Source: Telopea speciosissima
Lineage: Eukaryota > Streptophyta > Magnoliopsida > Proteales > Proteaceae
Direction: 5' to 3'
Assembly: GCF_018873765.1 (NCBI RefSeq)
Contig: NC_057918.1
Location: 11,912,862 to 11,976,861, forward strand
DNA length: 64,000 nucleotides
The notes below the pieces were generated by a model, which saw only the letters and a program-made list of their open reading frames with translations, made no database searches and was not told the origin of the DNA. This document shows positions 21,673 through 32,979 of the stretch, one piece after another. Both the position numbers and the translations under genes were made by a program. How positions within the stretch are numbered: the first letter of the stretch is position 1; each line of letters starts with the position of its first letter.

Positions 21673-24600
21673 TACATTTATATATACAGGGTCAAGCCTG
21701 CTAGGACCAAAGTCTAGATGTAGAAATTTCAATACCAACCCAGCCCGCGGGCTTGGACGGTCTCAATCTTATCGGGCCAAACTTGCACCCTTAGGTAGGA
21801 GGTAAAACATGAAATAGATGGCAATCATGATGAGGTTATGATCTTCTTACGATTGTACTCCTATTTCGCTTAGGACTTAGGAGGGAAACTGTCTTTGCCC
21901 ACTTTTATTGCAAAATGGGCAGTGAATTTACCCACATTAGGGACTATGAGACTATGAGAGACCTTGTTTCTGAGGAATTTCCTTACGGTACATTCTTTTC
22001 TGTCCTCAAAAATTTGCCCCACTGTGGGTTTAGACCCCAAAAAAAAAAAAATTTGGTGTGGTTAGGAGAGTCAAGGACTCTCAAACTAGAAGCATTTCAT
22101 GGTATTTCGGGATCGAGACGTGTATTTATGAAATGGGTATGGATAGGCATGCTGAGCTATATCTTTTCATAATTGGGTGGGCTTTTGGATGTGGACTCTG
22201 TTAGCCCATTTAAAGAATTTAGGCAAGGGAAAATTACTAGGGGCTACTTGATATTGAAGTAATAGTTTTTTTCACCGGCTGCCTCAAAAACCCAAAGAAT
22301 GCCCCCCTTAGCATTCTTATACAAAGAAAATGCTTAACTCATTAGGGGCTGCAGACGGGCCAGGCCTAGGTTGTGAAATGGATAATTTTTAAACAAATTG
22401 AGCCCAAACCCAAGTCCGGGCCTCTTTAATTTTTTGGGTTGAGTTTAGTGTTTCACTTCTTAGGGTCTTTTTGGTATCATTTTTCATTTTGTTTTTGGTC
22501 AATTTAAAAAAAAATCATTACTGAAAATCATTTTGATAAAAAAATAAATAAAATAAAAACCAATTGTAGAATGAAAAATGAGTTTGGCAACTACCTATGG
22601 GTAAATAATTTTTTTATATTTTAGTGGTAGGCAAAGAAAATCTCTCATCACTCATCTTCTTTCCCAAATCAACTCTAAACCGTAAGGGATGGGGATTCTT
22701 CTCCTGAAAGGATTTGGAAACTTGGGTTTTTATTTGATTTTGTTACAAGGTTCAACAATGTTTTGGGTTACATTTTCTATTTTTCGTTACTGCTACTAGC
22801 AGATCAAGTTGTGGAATGTTGACTTGATATGGAAGGTGTTGGATTTTTGTTCTTCAATTAGGGTGCTTGTGTTTTTGGTGAAATGGAGAATGGATCATTT
22901 GTAATGGTGAAAGAAATATTTAGTCCACAAATGGGAAAACTAGTTGGCGTTCTCTTCATGATAAGATCATAAGTTGCTCCCTCGAATGATGTCTTAAGAT
23001 TGAAAATTCTATTTTCTAGATGTTGTGGGCTTGAACCAGAGATTGGTCGGGTCAAAATGGCGTTAGCGGAGGGGATGTGTAATCATCATAATCTTTTGTT
23101 CCACTTGCCGCCTTGATCAACAGAGAGATGAGGAGTGAGAAGATGGAGAAGCTTAGTGTCAATTATTGTAATGTTGCGTAATCTAGGAAGGGGGAGGACT
23201 ATTTTCTTGTGAAGACTGATTGTCAGAGAGCCCCTAGGAATTCTTCCACTACTTTCTGTGTATTCGTGGTATGTAATCTGGTTCGGTGATTTGGGAGGTC
23301 AATGGTGATTTGAATCATCTTCCTTGAAGGAAGCTAGGCAGAGGTGCAAGGCAGGATGCGGGGTTGAGGAAGAAGAAGAGGGAGTAGGGGTTTGACTTTC
23401 AAATTAAAAAAGTAAATGATTCTTTTACCCTTGATTTTGAGACTTTATAAGTACATGCTCATTAAAGTTCCGCAAAAATGACTAAAAATGATTTTTGGTC
23501 AAAATCCATAATAAGGTGTCAACTCTATTTTACCAACAAAAAAATAAAATAAACTCAATTATGATTTTACAAAATTATTAAAGTTCCTTAAAAAAGACCC
23601 CATTTTTAAAACCCTAACCCGATAACCCGACTCAAACCAGATCTTGGGCATACCAGGTAAAAGTAAACCTATTCCATTTGGGAGGGGGGGTGATGAACTG
23701 ATGATGGGTCGGATACTCGGACATGTCTGCAGCCTTTCAAACCAATCCGTTACCATCTCGTTACTCTCGTGAAATTGGTTACAGTCTTGCCTTGCTTCTT
23801 CTGATCAAATTTACTTCACAATGACCACTGCCATCCAGCAGCACAAGCAAGAACAAGAATGTGTTTCTGAAATGATCTTAGAAGGCATCACTCGGGCGTA
23901 CCACGTTGAGCGTCAGATTTGAATGGAGAAAAGCCAATGCTTTATTAGTTTCTTTGGACTTGAGTTCATTAATCATGCCTTCGTAAACCGAGAGATAGAG
24001 TTGAAAAGGATAGGTAGCGATCCATCACAGTCGATGCTGAGCGGTTCGTTGGTTTTTCTTTCTTTTTGGATTGGGGAGTGAGAGGGGAGGGGCGGCGACC
24101 GGATAAAGGAAATGGAGAGACCTTTTGGGGGGTTACGAATCATCCAAAATATTGCCAACAAACACCTAATGCTAGCCGTTAAAAGCTTACAGCGGTGTCT
24201 GGTCTTATTTGCCTTTCTCCAAGAGCCGCATATATATATATATTCCACCGATGACTCATTATGAGGATAACAATTAAAAAGATTCAAATAATTAATCATT
24301 AATTCTATATTTCTATGTACATGTATCTACCGTAGCAGCCACTTAGGTGGAATTTTGTTCGTCATCTGATCCCCAACGCAACGTAACTCACTCTCCTGTT
24401 GGATTTTAGTTGCATATTGTTTCGATAAGATCCGAACTGTCCTATCCTGTGGCCAAGCTGACCTATACAGAAGAATAGAGCACAACTAAAAAGGGTCGGT
24501 TTGAACCGACAAAATCACTTTGATGCTAAAGTTAGACCTCTCGTAATAGATAAATCTTTAAGCAAAGAAAATGTGAAATGAATTGAACCCTTTATTTGTG

Positions 24601-25340
24601 CCAGGATAGTAATTTATAGGGTTGTGCTGATAGATCAGTATAGGGCTTTAGATGATTGTAGATCATTCGGTGTGTCACCTATTTGTGTAGGTGGCATCCA
24701 CCGAGGTAAACACTTGTGATGTTACAAGAAGGTCATGCGCACTGCATGTCCTTAACCGGACTGGTTACTTGCCGAGTTAACTCCTCCCTCTTGTTTAGCT
24801 TGCTTGCTGATCAAGTTATCTCTTCCGCTAAGGTGGCATTGATTGCTTTTACTTGTGGTTGACCTGGATGTATGTAGGACTTGGTACTCAGTAGGTCGGT
24901 TCGGCAGACTTAGAACCGTCCTAAGGCCGACCTTGAATCTCGGTCTTGATGATCAATTTTTTGGGTCGGGAGTACTAGTTGGTCAGTGGAACATTCTTTG
25001 ATGGTCGAACCGTCAATTAGTTGCATTATTTCTGATCGTCTTTATAGATCAAGTCGCGTTATTGATGACAGGTGGCGGAATATGGTTGGCTGGTATATAT
25101 GAATCTGGTTCATCACATATATAGTCTTAAAACGCAACGTAACTTTCTCTTCTGTTGGATTTTGGTTGCATATATAGACTTGAAAACAAAAGGATTGAAG
25201 GGGATTGCTTATATTTATCTAATTAAACAGTTTGCGTAGTTTAATTGATCAGCGAAACTAGCAAGTGCTTTTCAGCTCATAGGGACATGGTGGGTCCTTT
25301 GAAATTATGTCTAGATGGATACATTTTACCCTTTTTTTTG
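21673..25340. other. Intergenic, no gene recognised; includes a spaced direct repeat
   Basis: No protein similarity on either strand. A 43-bp block starting AACGCAACGTAACT and ending GTTGCATAT occurs at about 24376-24420 and 25132-25175. The roughly 710 bp between the copies look like an insertion with TATA-like and GGTCGG-rich parts. The rest is AT-rich DNA of no clear type. Confidence 0.4.
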
Positions 25341-25548
25341 TAATTTTCCCAATAAAAAAATAAGGCAAAAAGGTCGCCGTACGTCCTTAAGAATTAGTTT
25401 GGGAAACGTACTTCTTTCATTACCGTCAATTTCACCAAAAAAATCTGAACCGTAAAAATATATGAGTCGTGTTAGACTTGCTGTCACCCTGACAGCCGGT
25501 GGAAATCTCCCTCCCCGCAATCCCTTCTCTGCGGGCTCTCTTTCTCTG

Positions 25549-25552
<4 letters not shown>

Positions 25553-25583
<31 letters not shown>
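25553..25583. repeat. (CT)n microsatellite
   Basis: An uninterrupted CT run preceded by TTTCTCTGTCTCTGTC. Minus-strand frames through it give only Arg/Glu repeats and are not genes. The CT-rich leader continues to about 25740. Confidence 0.9.
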
Positions 25584-25588
<5 letters not shown>

Positions 25589-25589
25589 T

Positions 25590-28500
25590 GATCGGCGATG
25601 GTATTGCAGAGATATAACATTTCAATTCCTCTCTCTTCTCTCCTCTTCCCTAACCTTCTCAATCTCTTTCTGATTTATGCTGTCCTCTCTCTCTACCGTA
25701 ACCCTCTCAATCTCTCCCTCATTCTGCCAGGTCCTCGATTGGAAGTTGCCTCACAAGGTGGAGTGCGACCCCATGGAGCGGTAATTCGCTGTTAACGCCA
25801 TAAGGTGGAGTGCGCCATTTGGATTCTTATTCTTAATCTCTATTTCGTTCTATTTTGGACATTCGATTTTACATTAGTCAATTAGGAAAGGATGGAATAT
25901 GGAAGGAATGAATTTTTAAACCTTGCACTAGTAAAATCAAGCAGCAGCAGAGGAGCAGCCATGGCCTGTCCGTCAAAGCTTTTTTTTTTTTTGACAAGTT
26001 TGTCCGTCAAAGCCCTTACCCTAGATTTATCTGGTTCATTCTTCGAAGGAGGAGGTGGTGAAGATCCAACCACTAGGCCCTCAACTTGTGGTGTCATCAA
26101 GTATTTTAACTCACTCATCTTCTCTGCTCTTCAGCTGTTCAATTCTGACTTATCCTAATGTTAATAATAGTATCGTGTGGCTCGGTCAAAAAGTAAAATC
26201 ACATCATGTAAGAATGGCACTGTGTTGCTGTGTAAGTAATATCAAAACTGAGAATTGATTGATATTAACAACACCTTAGCATCCCGATGAGGCATAAAAC
26301 ACCTCACCTATCAGAGGCTGTCAGAGAGTCGACCCCATCTCTATTATAAGTCAGACATCGGAGGTTTTCACAGCAACACATCCCAAATTATGTTGGATGA
26401 TCTAATATTTAGTATGGGTATCTCAAGAAATTTATACTTGAGAACCCAAATGTTATGAATTTTTCTCTTTATGTTCATGCGGTGTCTAACATCTGTAATG
26501 TAAACATTGCAATACTCAGCTTGATGATATTGCAATTTCATCAGCAGGGTTTGCAATCAAGCTTAAGAAAACAGGGAAGTTCCCTGGTCCACCCAAGCAA
26601 AAATTCAATTTTGATTTCTTGAATTTTATTCTCGCATTAACTCTTGAACACAGAGCTCTAGCTAGTTATGGACCTTGAATCATGAAACCAGCCACCCTCT
26701 TTTACTAACCCCAGAAATCCAATGCAGTTGGGGAACTCTGTGTTGGTTGTGACAACACTTAAATAGCAAAAGCAGACATACTTACTTCAACTTCTGATGC
26801 TTTTAACTGTTCTTGGAACTTATTTTCCTCCCTTTTTTTTTCCTCTTCATCATTCTCACACGAACTTTCAAAATCATCAGAAAAAGAGAGCACTCCAGAC
26901 AGATCTTGATGCACTGTTCACATCAAAACTAGGTTTCCTAAGCTATTGTGCACTCGTTTCAGACCACCATCCAATTCTAAATCATGATTAGTGAAAACTA
27001 GAGGCTTCTCAATCCAATCAAAGCCAATTCTTACTGAGTTGGTGAAAGCCAAGATGAAACCAACGATAAAAGCAGAAGAGGAAGATGGATGGAAAAGCCC
27101 AGGGAGACAGGGTAAAAGCGGAAGAGGAAGATAGATGGGTACGCCCAAGAGAGAGAGAGATTTACCTTGTTCGTATAAGCAATAGCAGATGCAGAGAGAA
27201 AGAAAGAGATCCCCAAGAGAGAGATTTACCTGGTTTGTCATGCTCAACTCTCCCACTCTCCCTTTATTTCGGAAAAACATAATCCTCGTGAGATTAATCT
27301 GTTGGGTTGGGATTGGGTTTTCAAATAATTATCGGTTGTCATGGTTTTGGGTGAACTGAGGGAGAAGCAGTTCAACGACTCAGATTCTACTTGGTGAAAT
27401 CAATGGTTAGCAGAGAACAGCGTTCTGAAAACAAATTCTCACGTACGTATCGCGACCACTCACCCAAAAAATAAAACCAAAAAACTTTGGGAGACGGTTT
27501 TTTTTTTTATTCTCTGAAAGACAATGAAAGAATCATGTCCTAAATCATAAGATCCAGAAGTTACATCAGGATACTCGGGATGAAATAGTATAGATCTCAA
27601 GATGGATCATCTACACACGAAAGCATAAGACTAGGTCAAGGAATGAGGTATTAGTATCGGATCGGTTGAATTGTATCGGTATTGATTTATATCAATATTT
27701 GGCCGAACCTAAATAGGGTATCGGTATCCGATCAAGGATAAAATCATTGAAAAAAAAAACCTAAATTTTAATGAAAATAAAGGTAAAATTGTCTGATTTG
27801 AACCGATTTCAGCCAATCTAGATTGGTATCGGTCTCTGATATCCTTGGACTGGATTACGAAAACTCTTTTTTCCTTGGGTTGGTGTGTGTCACAAATTGC
27901 CTTAAAAACGGGCATTATTACTTTCCTTACATGAGAGAAAACATGGTAAACACTATCTTAGGTTTCGTTTGATATGCATTCTAGGTTGATTTCACATTTT
28001 CAGATGATAGAAATAATTATTTTTATCATAAAAAAGAATGTAAAATTGATCTAGAATGCATATTAAAATCATCCTAACTCTTATAGTCTATTGTAGAAGA
28101 ATTTTGTTTTTTTATAGTATTTATGGAGAAAATGACATGTTAATGAAGTGGCAATTGGTTATAAGATATCCAGCCACGAAAGGAGAGACCTATTAAATAA
28201 ATGTATTTATATATCACCACACCTGATCATATGTATCTTTTCACATCATCTATCTATTGGTTGTTTTTTTGTTTTTTTTTTTTTTTTTTGGGTAGATATC
28301 ATCTATCGTTTGTCTAGCATTAATGACAACAATGATAATGGTGACCTCACAACCCATTGGATTAAAATCTTCTGCAGTATCAATGGAGTGGTGATGCACA
28401 TTCGATGGCACATCAGAAGCCATGTGTATCAAATGCAACAAAGTGAGGTCGAAATCAAAAAAGATGTGATACAACAATAGAAGACCATCTCTTTCTCTAT

Positions 28501-30527
28501 ATATTTGTGTCTTTGTAGTTGCAGTCGAACTCATAGATATATGTCCCGTACACATGGAATGTCTATTTTATAAAATTTATTTAATGCATAGAGGTGAAGG
28601 AGACGTGAGGAGTTGTCGTACGTGGAAGAAGGCGGCAAATTGTGTTTTTAACATATGAAGTTCATATGATAACAAATAGTCATTAATGAGTCACTCTAGC
28701 ATATCTGGATTTGAGCATTCTAATCCGTGAACTCATGATTATAGAGTAAAATATAAGTCAATATGTGTATCCCCGATTTGTGGTTTGCAACATCACATCC
28801 TCAGATTTCATGGGGCTTCAAGTTATAGTTTCAAATTTTACGGGTGTCAAGTAATCGGGCCATAGTATAAGGGCGTCTAAGTAATTTATTTTAAATTTTA
28901 ATCTAAATATTTATATATTTAATATATTACGTAATAAAACCTCTATAGGTGTATTTATAACATGCAATTAACTTTCTTTTGATTACCTTTTATCTTATTC
29001 TAAAAAATATTTTACGTAAAGATAAAAAAAGATTTTCAAAATAATGCTGAGTACGATTTGAATTTACCATCAGTGAGTTAATAGGCAATCGCTTTATCAC
29101 TAAGATTTAAAATTTGCACTTGTCATTAAAGCAATCATTGTCTTGTACGTATGTGTTTCATGTATACATGTGAAATAATGAGATTTTTCTCTCAAAGAAG
29201 TGAGTTATATATATTTTTTCTCGGTAATAAGAAGTGAATTATGTTAAGAAGACATTAAATTAAGGTTAAAAATTATTTAACAATTTAAGGAGAGACAATA
29301 AGAAAATATATAATACATATATGGGGAAAAGAATGCTACCTAGTCTTTTGGCCCCTGTGCCTAGACATAGATGGATACAAAATGATTGTCCACCCCATGG
29401 AAAGGCAGAAATCATGCTTGAGGAAACTTGCAAACTAAAAAGTTCAGTACAGGCATCAAAATTTTCTTTGAAAAAGATCAGGCTCGTCAAGCTAAACTTG
29501 CACCCCCTATGTGTGGAACATAACAACTAGAAAACTAAAAACGAAAAACAAAAATGAAATACATTTGATAATTCCAATATTTTGAGGAAAGCATAAAAGA
29601 TGAAGGTGGCGCGAAGGTGGCCGTAAAGTCTGAAGCCAAACCTATCATATCGTGTCGTCAATTGGACCTTATTCCCCTCATAATGTCCAAAAACCTGATT
29701 GAAAATTGTCTTGCAATATGGCATTTGGTGATTTGTTTTTTATTTTTCATTTACCACATTAGTAGAGGAAGAAGTAAACAATTTCATACTTAAATTTTGA
29801 CAATTGACTTGACATATGATAAATAAAGGTTCTTGAAATAGATGCATCTAAGTAGGGCTGCAATTCTTTACCAAAAAAAAAAAGTAAGGTTGCAACTGGG
29901 TCGGATCAGGTTGGGTTTTTAAAACTTTAATCTAACCCTAAGTTCTTTTAACTAGGCCCAAACCAAGCCCGGCCCTGACTCAGGGTCAGAAAAATCCAAC
30001 CTTGACCCGTCCTCAGGGTCGGGCCGAACTAACCCTAATTGACCCTGACCATGGAGAGGGAGAAGAGAGATGTAGGGGTTGTGCTAGGTTGAGGGGGAAG
30101 GGAGATCTAGGAATTGGCCAGGACCCTGACTCAAGATCAGAAATTCCCAACCCTGACCCGTCCTTAGGGCTAAGGTATCTTAGCCCATGCCCTGTTCAGG
30201 CTCAGCGGGCTCGGGCCATCAGGGCCAAACTTGCACCCCTACATCTAAGAAGAGGCCAAGTAAGTGCATTAGGTAACCATCTTTTTGTTTCATTATTATA
30301 TGTGAAGGTGACCTACAACCCATTATAATCACATCACAAAAATTTTTTTGGCATAGCGAATCTCATAAAATGGGGATGGAAAATTAAGGTTCAAATTTTT
30401 GGCACACTGATTAAGTTTGGGATTTTAGGTATCTTCATTAGTTGGACCATCCACCTAATAATTCGAGATTTTAAATTGAAATCTAACATGATATCAAATT
30501 CAATGTCTTTTTTATTATCCTTCTTAT
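25590..30527. other. Intergenic, no supported gene
   Basis: No frame resembles a known protein. Visible items are repeated AGAGAGAGATTTACCT words near 27150 and 27220, TATCGGT-type repeats near 27650-27870, a poly(T) run at about 28270-28289, and a GAATGCTACCTAG block near 29330 that matches the ends of the 61871 MITE. Near 29890-30240 there are CAGGGTCGGGCC/ACCCTGA-type repeat words. Confidence 0.4.
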
Positions 30528-30536
30528 TAAAAAATA

Positions 30537-32170
30537 GGGCAAATTTCACAAACACTCCCTGTAAGTATTCAATATGTTATGGATTTACCAAACTTGGTCA
30601 AAATGGCAACCTTCCCCCTGATGTTAAGCACAGTTAGTACCCAAAGGTGAAATATCCATTTTACCCCTTAGTTATTTAAATAAAAAAACTGTCATTTCAT
30701 CTTCTTCCATATTCTTACCGTTTTGGAGAATCCATTTTGGGCGACCACCACCTGCTCCGGCTTCGACGACCATTACCAGCGGCAACAACAACAAATCCTC
30801 GGCGTAAACACTTTCTTCTTGAACCCATGGAGTGGTACCCATCAAGCCATCACTACTTCTCCATCTTATGGCTATAGTCTCAACAACGCCGGATTCTCAG
30901 ACTCATTTCCGGTGACCGGGAACACTGATACGGGGGATGCAATACTATCGTTTCCGCAGTTGGAAGAACATCATCCCACTGGGTACAGATACTCTGATTT
31001 GGGTGGCTCCACGGATGGCGATTTCGACTCGGATGAATGGATGGAGAGTTTAATGGGTGGCGGAGAGTCGACGGAAAGCTCAGAGCTTCATCCTATGAAA
31101 TCCTTAAGCATCCACTTCATCCTATGATTTGAGGAAGAAAAAAATCTGTAACCCCAAGTTTAAGAAAAATCTATTCTTTAATCATGACCCCAAGTTTAAG
31201 AAAAATCTCCCGTCCATCTAGACCCACCTCTGAGGGGGGGGGGGTGGAAAAAAAAAAAAAAACTGTGACCCAAACCCACAATTTTATTTGGAGACCCAAA
31301 ACGAAAAAGGAGCTGAAATTTGATGAGTCCATCTAGAACACCTCTGAGATTTTAGATTGCATTGCAAGAAAATCTGAGAGAGGGAGTTGCAGTGAATGGA
31401 TAGGAGAGAGTTAGGTGTAGAGAAGACAGGGCCACTGTTTTCAAGCTGGACTTCTTGTTTTAATGGGTCTTTCATAAAGAAACCTATCGAAACCCTAAAA
31501 CAGCACCATCGAAACCCTAAAACAGCATCAAAACAGGAACTTGGGCGTTGGGGAAAGAAGAAAGAAACACAGAACAAATTTATCCGATCTATGAAAAAAA
31601 AAATTGCAGCAGAGATTCAGAGAAGGGGAACCACAGTAGGGTATTTTTTTTCTACTCTTCCTCCCCAGTGATTTGCTTTTCTTTCCATTAATCAAATCCA
31701 AAGCAATATAAACAAGTCGAGAGTCCACAGTGGAGACCCGAGAAGCGATCAAACAAGGCGAAGCACTATAACACACGTAGGTTCGTTACTCCCCCCTCGC
31801 TGAACCCATCTTTCCTTTTACTTTTCCGGTATTTCTTTTCTATCAACAACGATTCTTTTCCGGCGAGATTACTCACTGTCTCATTCGTCGTTAAAAGCAA
31901 AGATGAAACGTTTCTTCTTTGGGGATTAAGCCTTAAGGGTATAATGGAAAATTTTGCATTTAGATGTAAGGGTATTATAGAGAGTTCATCTTGTGGTAAG
32001 GATAATTTCATCATTATAAAAGAATTAACAGCAATTTAACTACACAGACCTAATGAAGTAGATTACATTAAAATAAAAACATAAAGTAAAAGTAATCTGT
32101 AACATTTTTTTAAAGTTTGATAAGTCCGTGACATACTAAATACTTACAGGGGTGTCCGTAAAATTTACCC
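30537..32170. mobile_element. Mutator-like element with captured gene fragment (Pack-MULE-like)
   Basis: The left end GGGCAAATTTCACA... and the reverse complement of the right end GGGTAAATTTTACG... match for about 58 bp at roughly 80 percent with one gap. The flanks are a perfect 9-bp duplication TAAAAAATA (30528-30536 and 32171-32179), as Mutator elements make. There is no transposase. The interior carries a host-like coding fragment (30723-31100) and further non-coding sequence with small duplications, such as CCCCAAGTTTAAGAAAAATC twice near 31155-31210 and ATCGAAACCCTAAAACAGCA twice near 31488-31527. Inverted ends, 9-bp duplication and captured coding DNA together fit a Pack-MULE. Confidence 0.8.
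30723..31127 (+). pseudogene. Captured fragment resembling a GRAS-type N-terminal region
   Basis: An open frame of about 135 codons starts at TTG, not ATG, so no normal start remains. Its composition is natural for a protein: a Q-rich stretch (QRQQQQ), then the acidic motif DFDSDEWMESLMGGG followed by ESTESSEL. That motif recalls the acidic N-terminal part of some GRAS proteins (SCL or NSP2-like), but I could not search for it and the match may be to another family. After about 31090 the frame runs into unrelated sequence and stops. It lies wholly inside the Mutator-type element and is probably a transduplicate without function. Confidence 0.4.
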
Positions 32171-32179
32171 TAAAAAATA

Positions 32180-32820
32180 TGTTAAATCAAGATGAACAAC
32201 AACAAATTTTTATTTTAAAAAATTTTGATAATGAAACAACAATGGTTCCCTTCCTTGTAGTTTTTCATAACCACTAACATGGTTTTTGGTACATATTTGA
32301 CATATAACGAAAGCACATAAAAAAGACAATTTTCTGTCACAGACCCCATGTGTCGATTGTCGTTTATGGTACATATTTGATGTATTATCTTATTCTTGAC
32401 CTTGGGCCCTACTTGACCTTTTCTTTCCCTCTTTAACAAACGTTTTTCTAGAATGGTAGGCCTAGAAGGTATTTTAATTTTGGGCTGAAACTAACTTCCT
32501 CTTCTCTTACCTCAATTGTTTCTCACCTCCTTTTAAACGGAAAATTATCTTTCAGATAAAAATTAATTAATTTTCTAACAGTTGATTGGAGACCAAATTG
32601 TGCTCTTTGGAAATGTTGTTAAAGAATCACGTGAGAGAAAGAAGAAGAAGGTAGCAATTATATTTTTAACTTAAGGGGTTTCGAGAGAAAGATAGATTGA
32701 GACAAACCCTATAGCTCATATATATAAATATATAAATATATAAATATATATATATATATTATATAAAGGATCTTATTTTATATCCTTCTCCCAAGCACAG
32801 CAGCGAATTGAAAACTTTAA
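32180..32820. other. Upstream region of AVT1 gene 1
   Basis: Non-coding. It includes an (AT)n/ATATATAA tract at about 32721-32766 that lies where a TATA region would be expected, about 60-100 bp before the upstream ORF. Confidence 0.4.
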
Positions 32821-32823
32821 ACA

Positions 32824-32874
32824 ATGGAGGGCCCTGAAGCCATGAAAGGCTGCGGAAAACGAGGTAGCCCATGA
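32824..32874 (+). promoter_or_regulatory. Upstream ORF (16 codons) in the AVT1 gene 1 leader
   Basis: The frame MEGPEAMKG... ends 105 bp before the AVT1 ATG at 32980. The matching place before AVT1 gene 3 has MEVPEAIQG..., and the surrounding leader DNA is also similar. It could be a regulatory upstream ORF, or a chance frame in duplicated leader DNA. Confidence 0.4.
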
Positions 32875-32979
32875 AACCATCCTCTTATCTTGTGATATTT
32901 TGGCTTGAGAGTTGAGATAGTTTAATCGCCCTTCTCTGTGTTCATCATTTTCTCTTTCTCTCTTCCTCTAAATTTGGTG

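Noticed and set aside
25326..25662. Arg/Glu-rich minus-strand frames
   Set aside because: They are translations of the (CT)n microsatellite and its flanks.
26918..27280. Minus-strand hydrophobic frame of 120 codons as a membrane protein
   Set aside because: It covers AGAGAG-type repeat DNA, has no family motif, and competing frames are equally open.
31284..31577. Minus-strand frame of 97 codons as a gene
   Set aside because: Low-complexity translation of the Mutator-type element interior, with no family features and overlapping other frames.
32938..32979. Longer N-terminus (MFIIFSFSLPLNLV) for AVT1 copy 1
   Set aside because: It would start at GTG, and the matching upstream frames in copies 2 and 3 are not conserved; the common MAV start is at the ATG.
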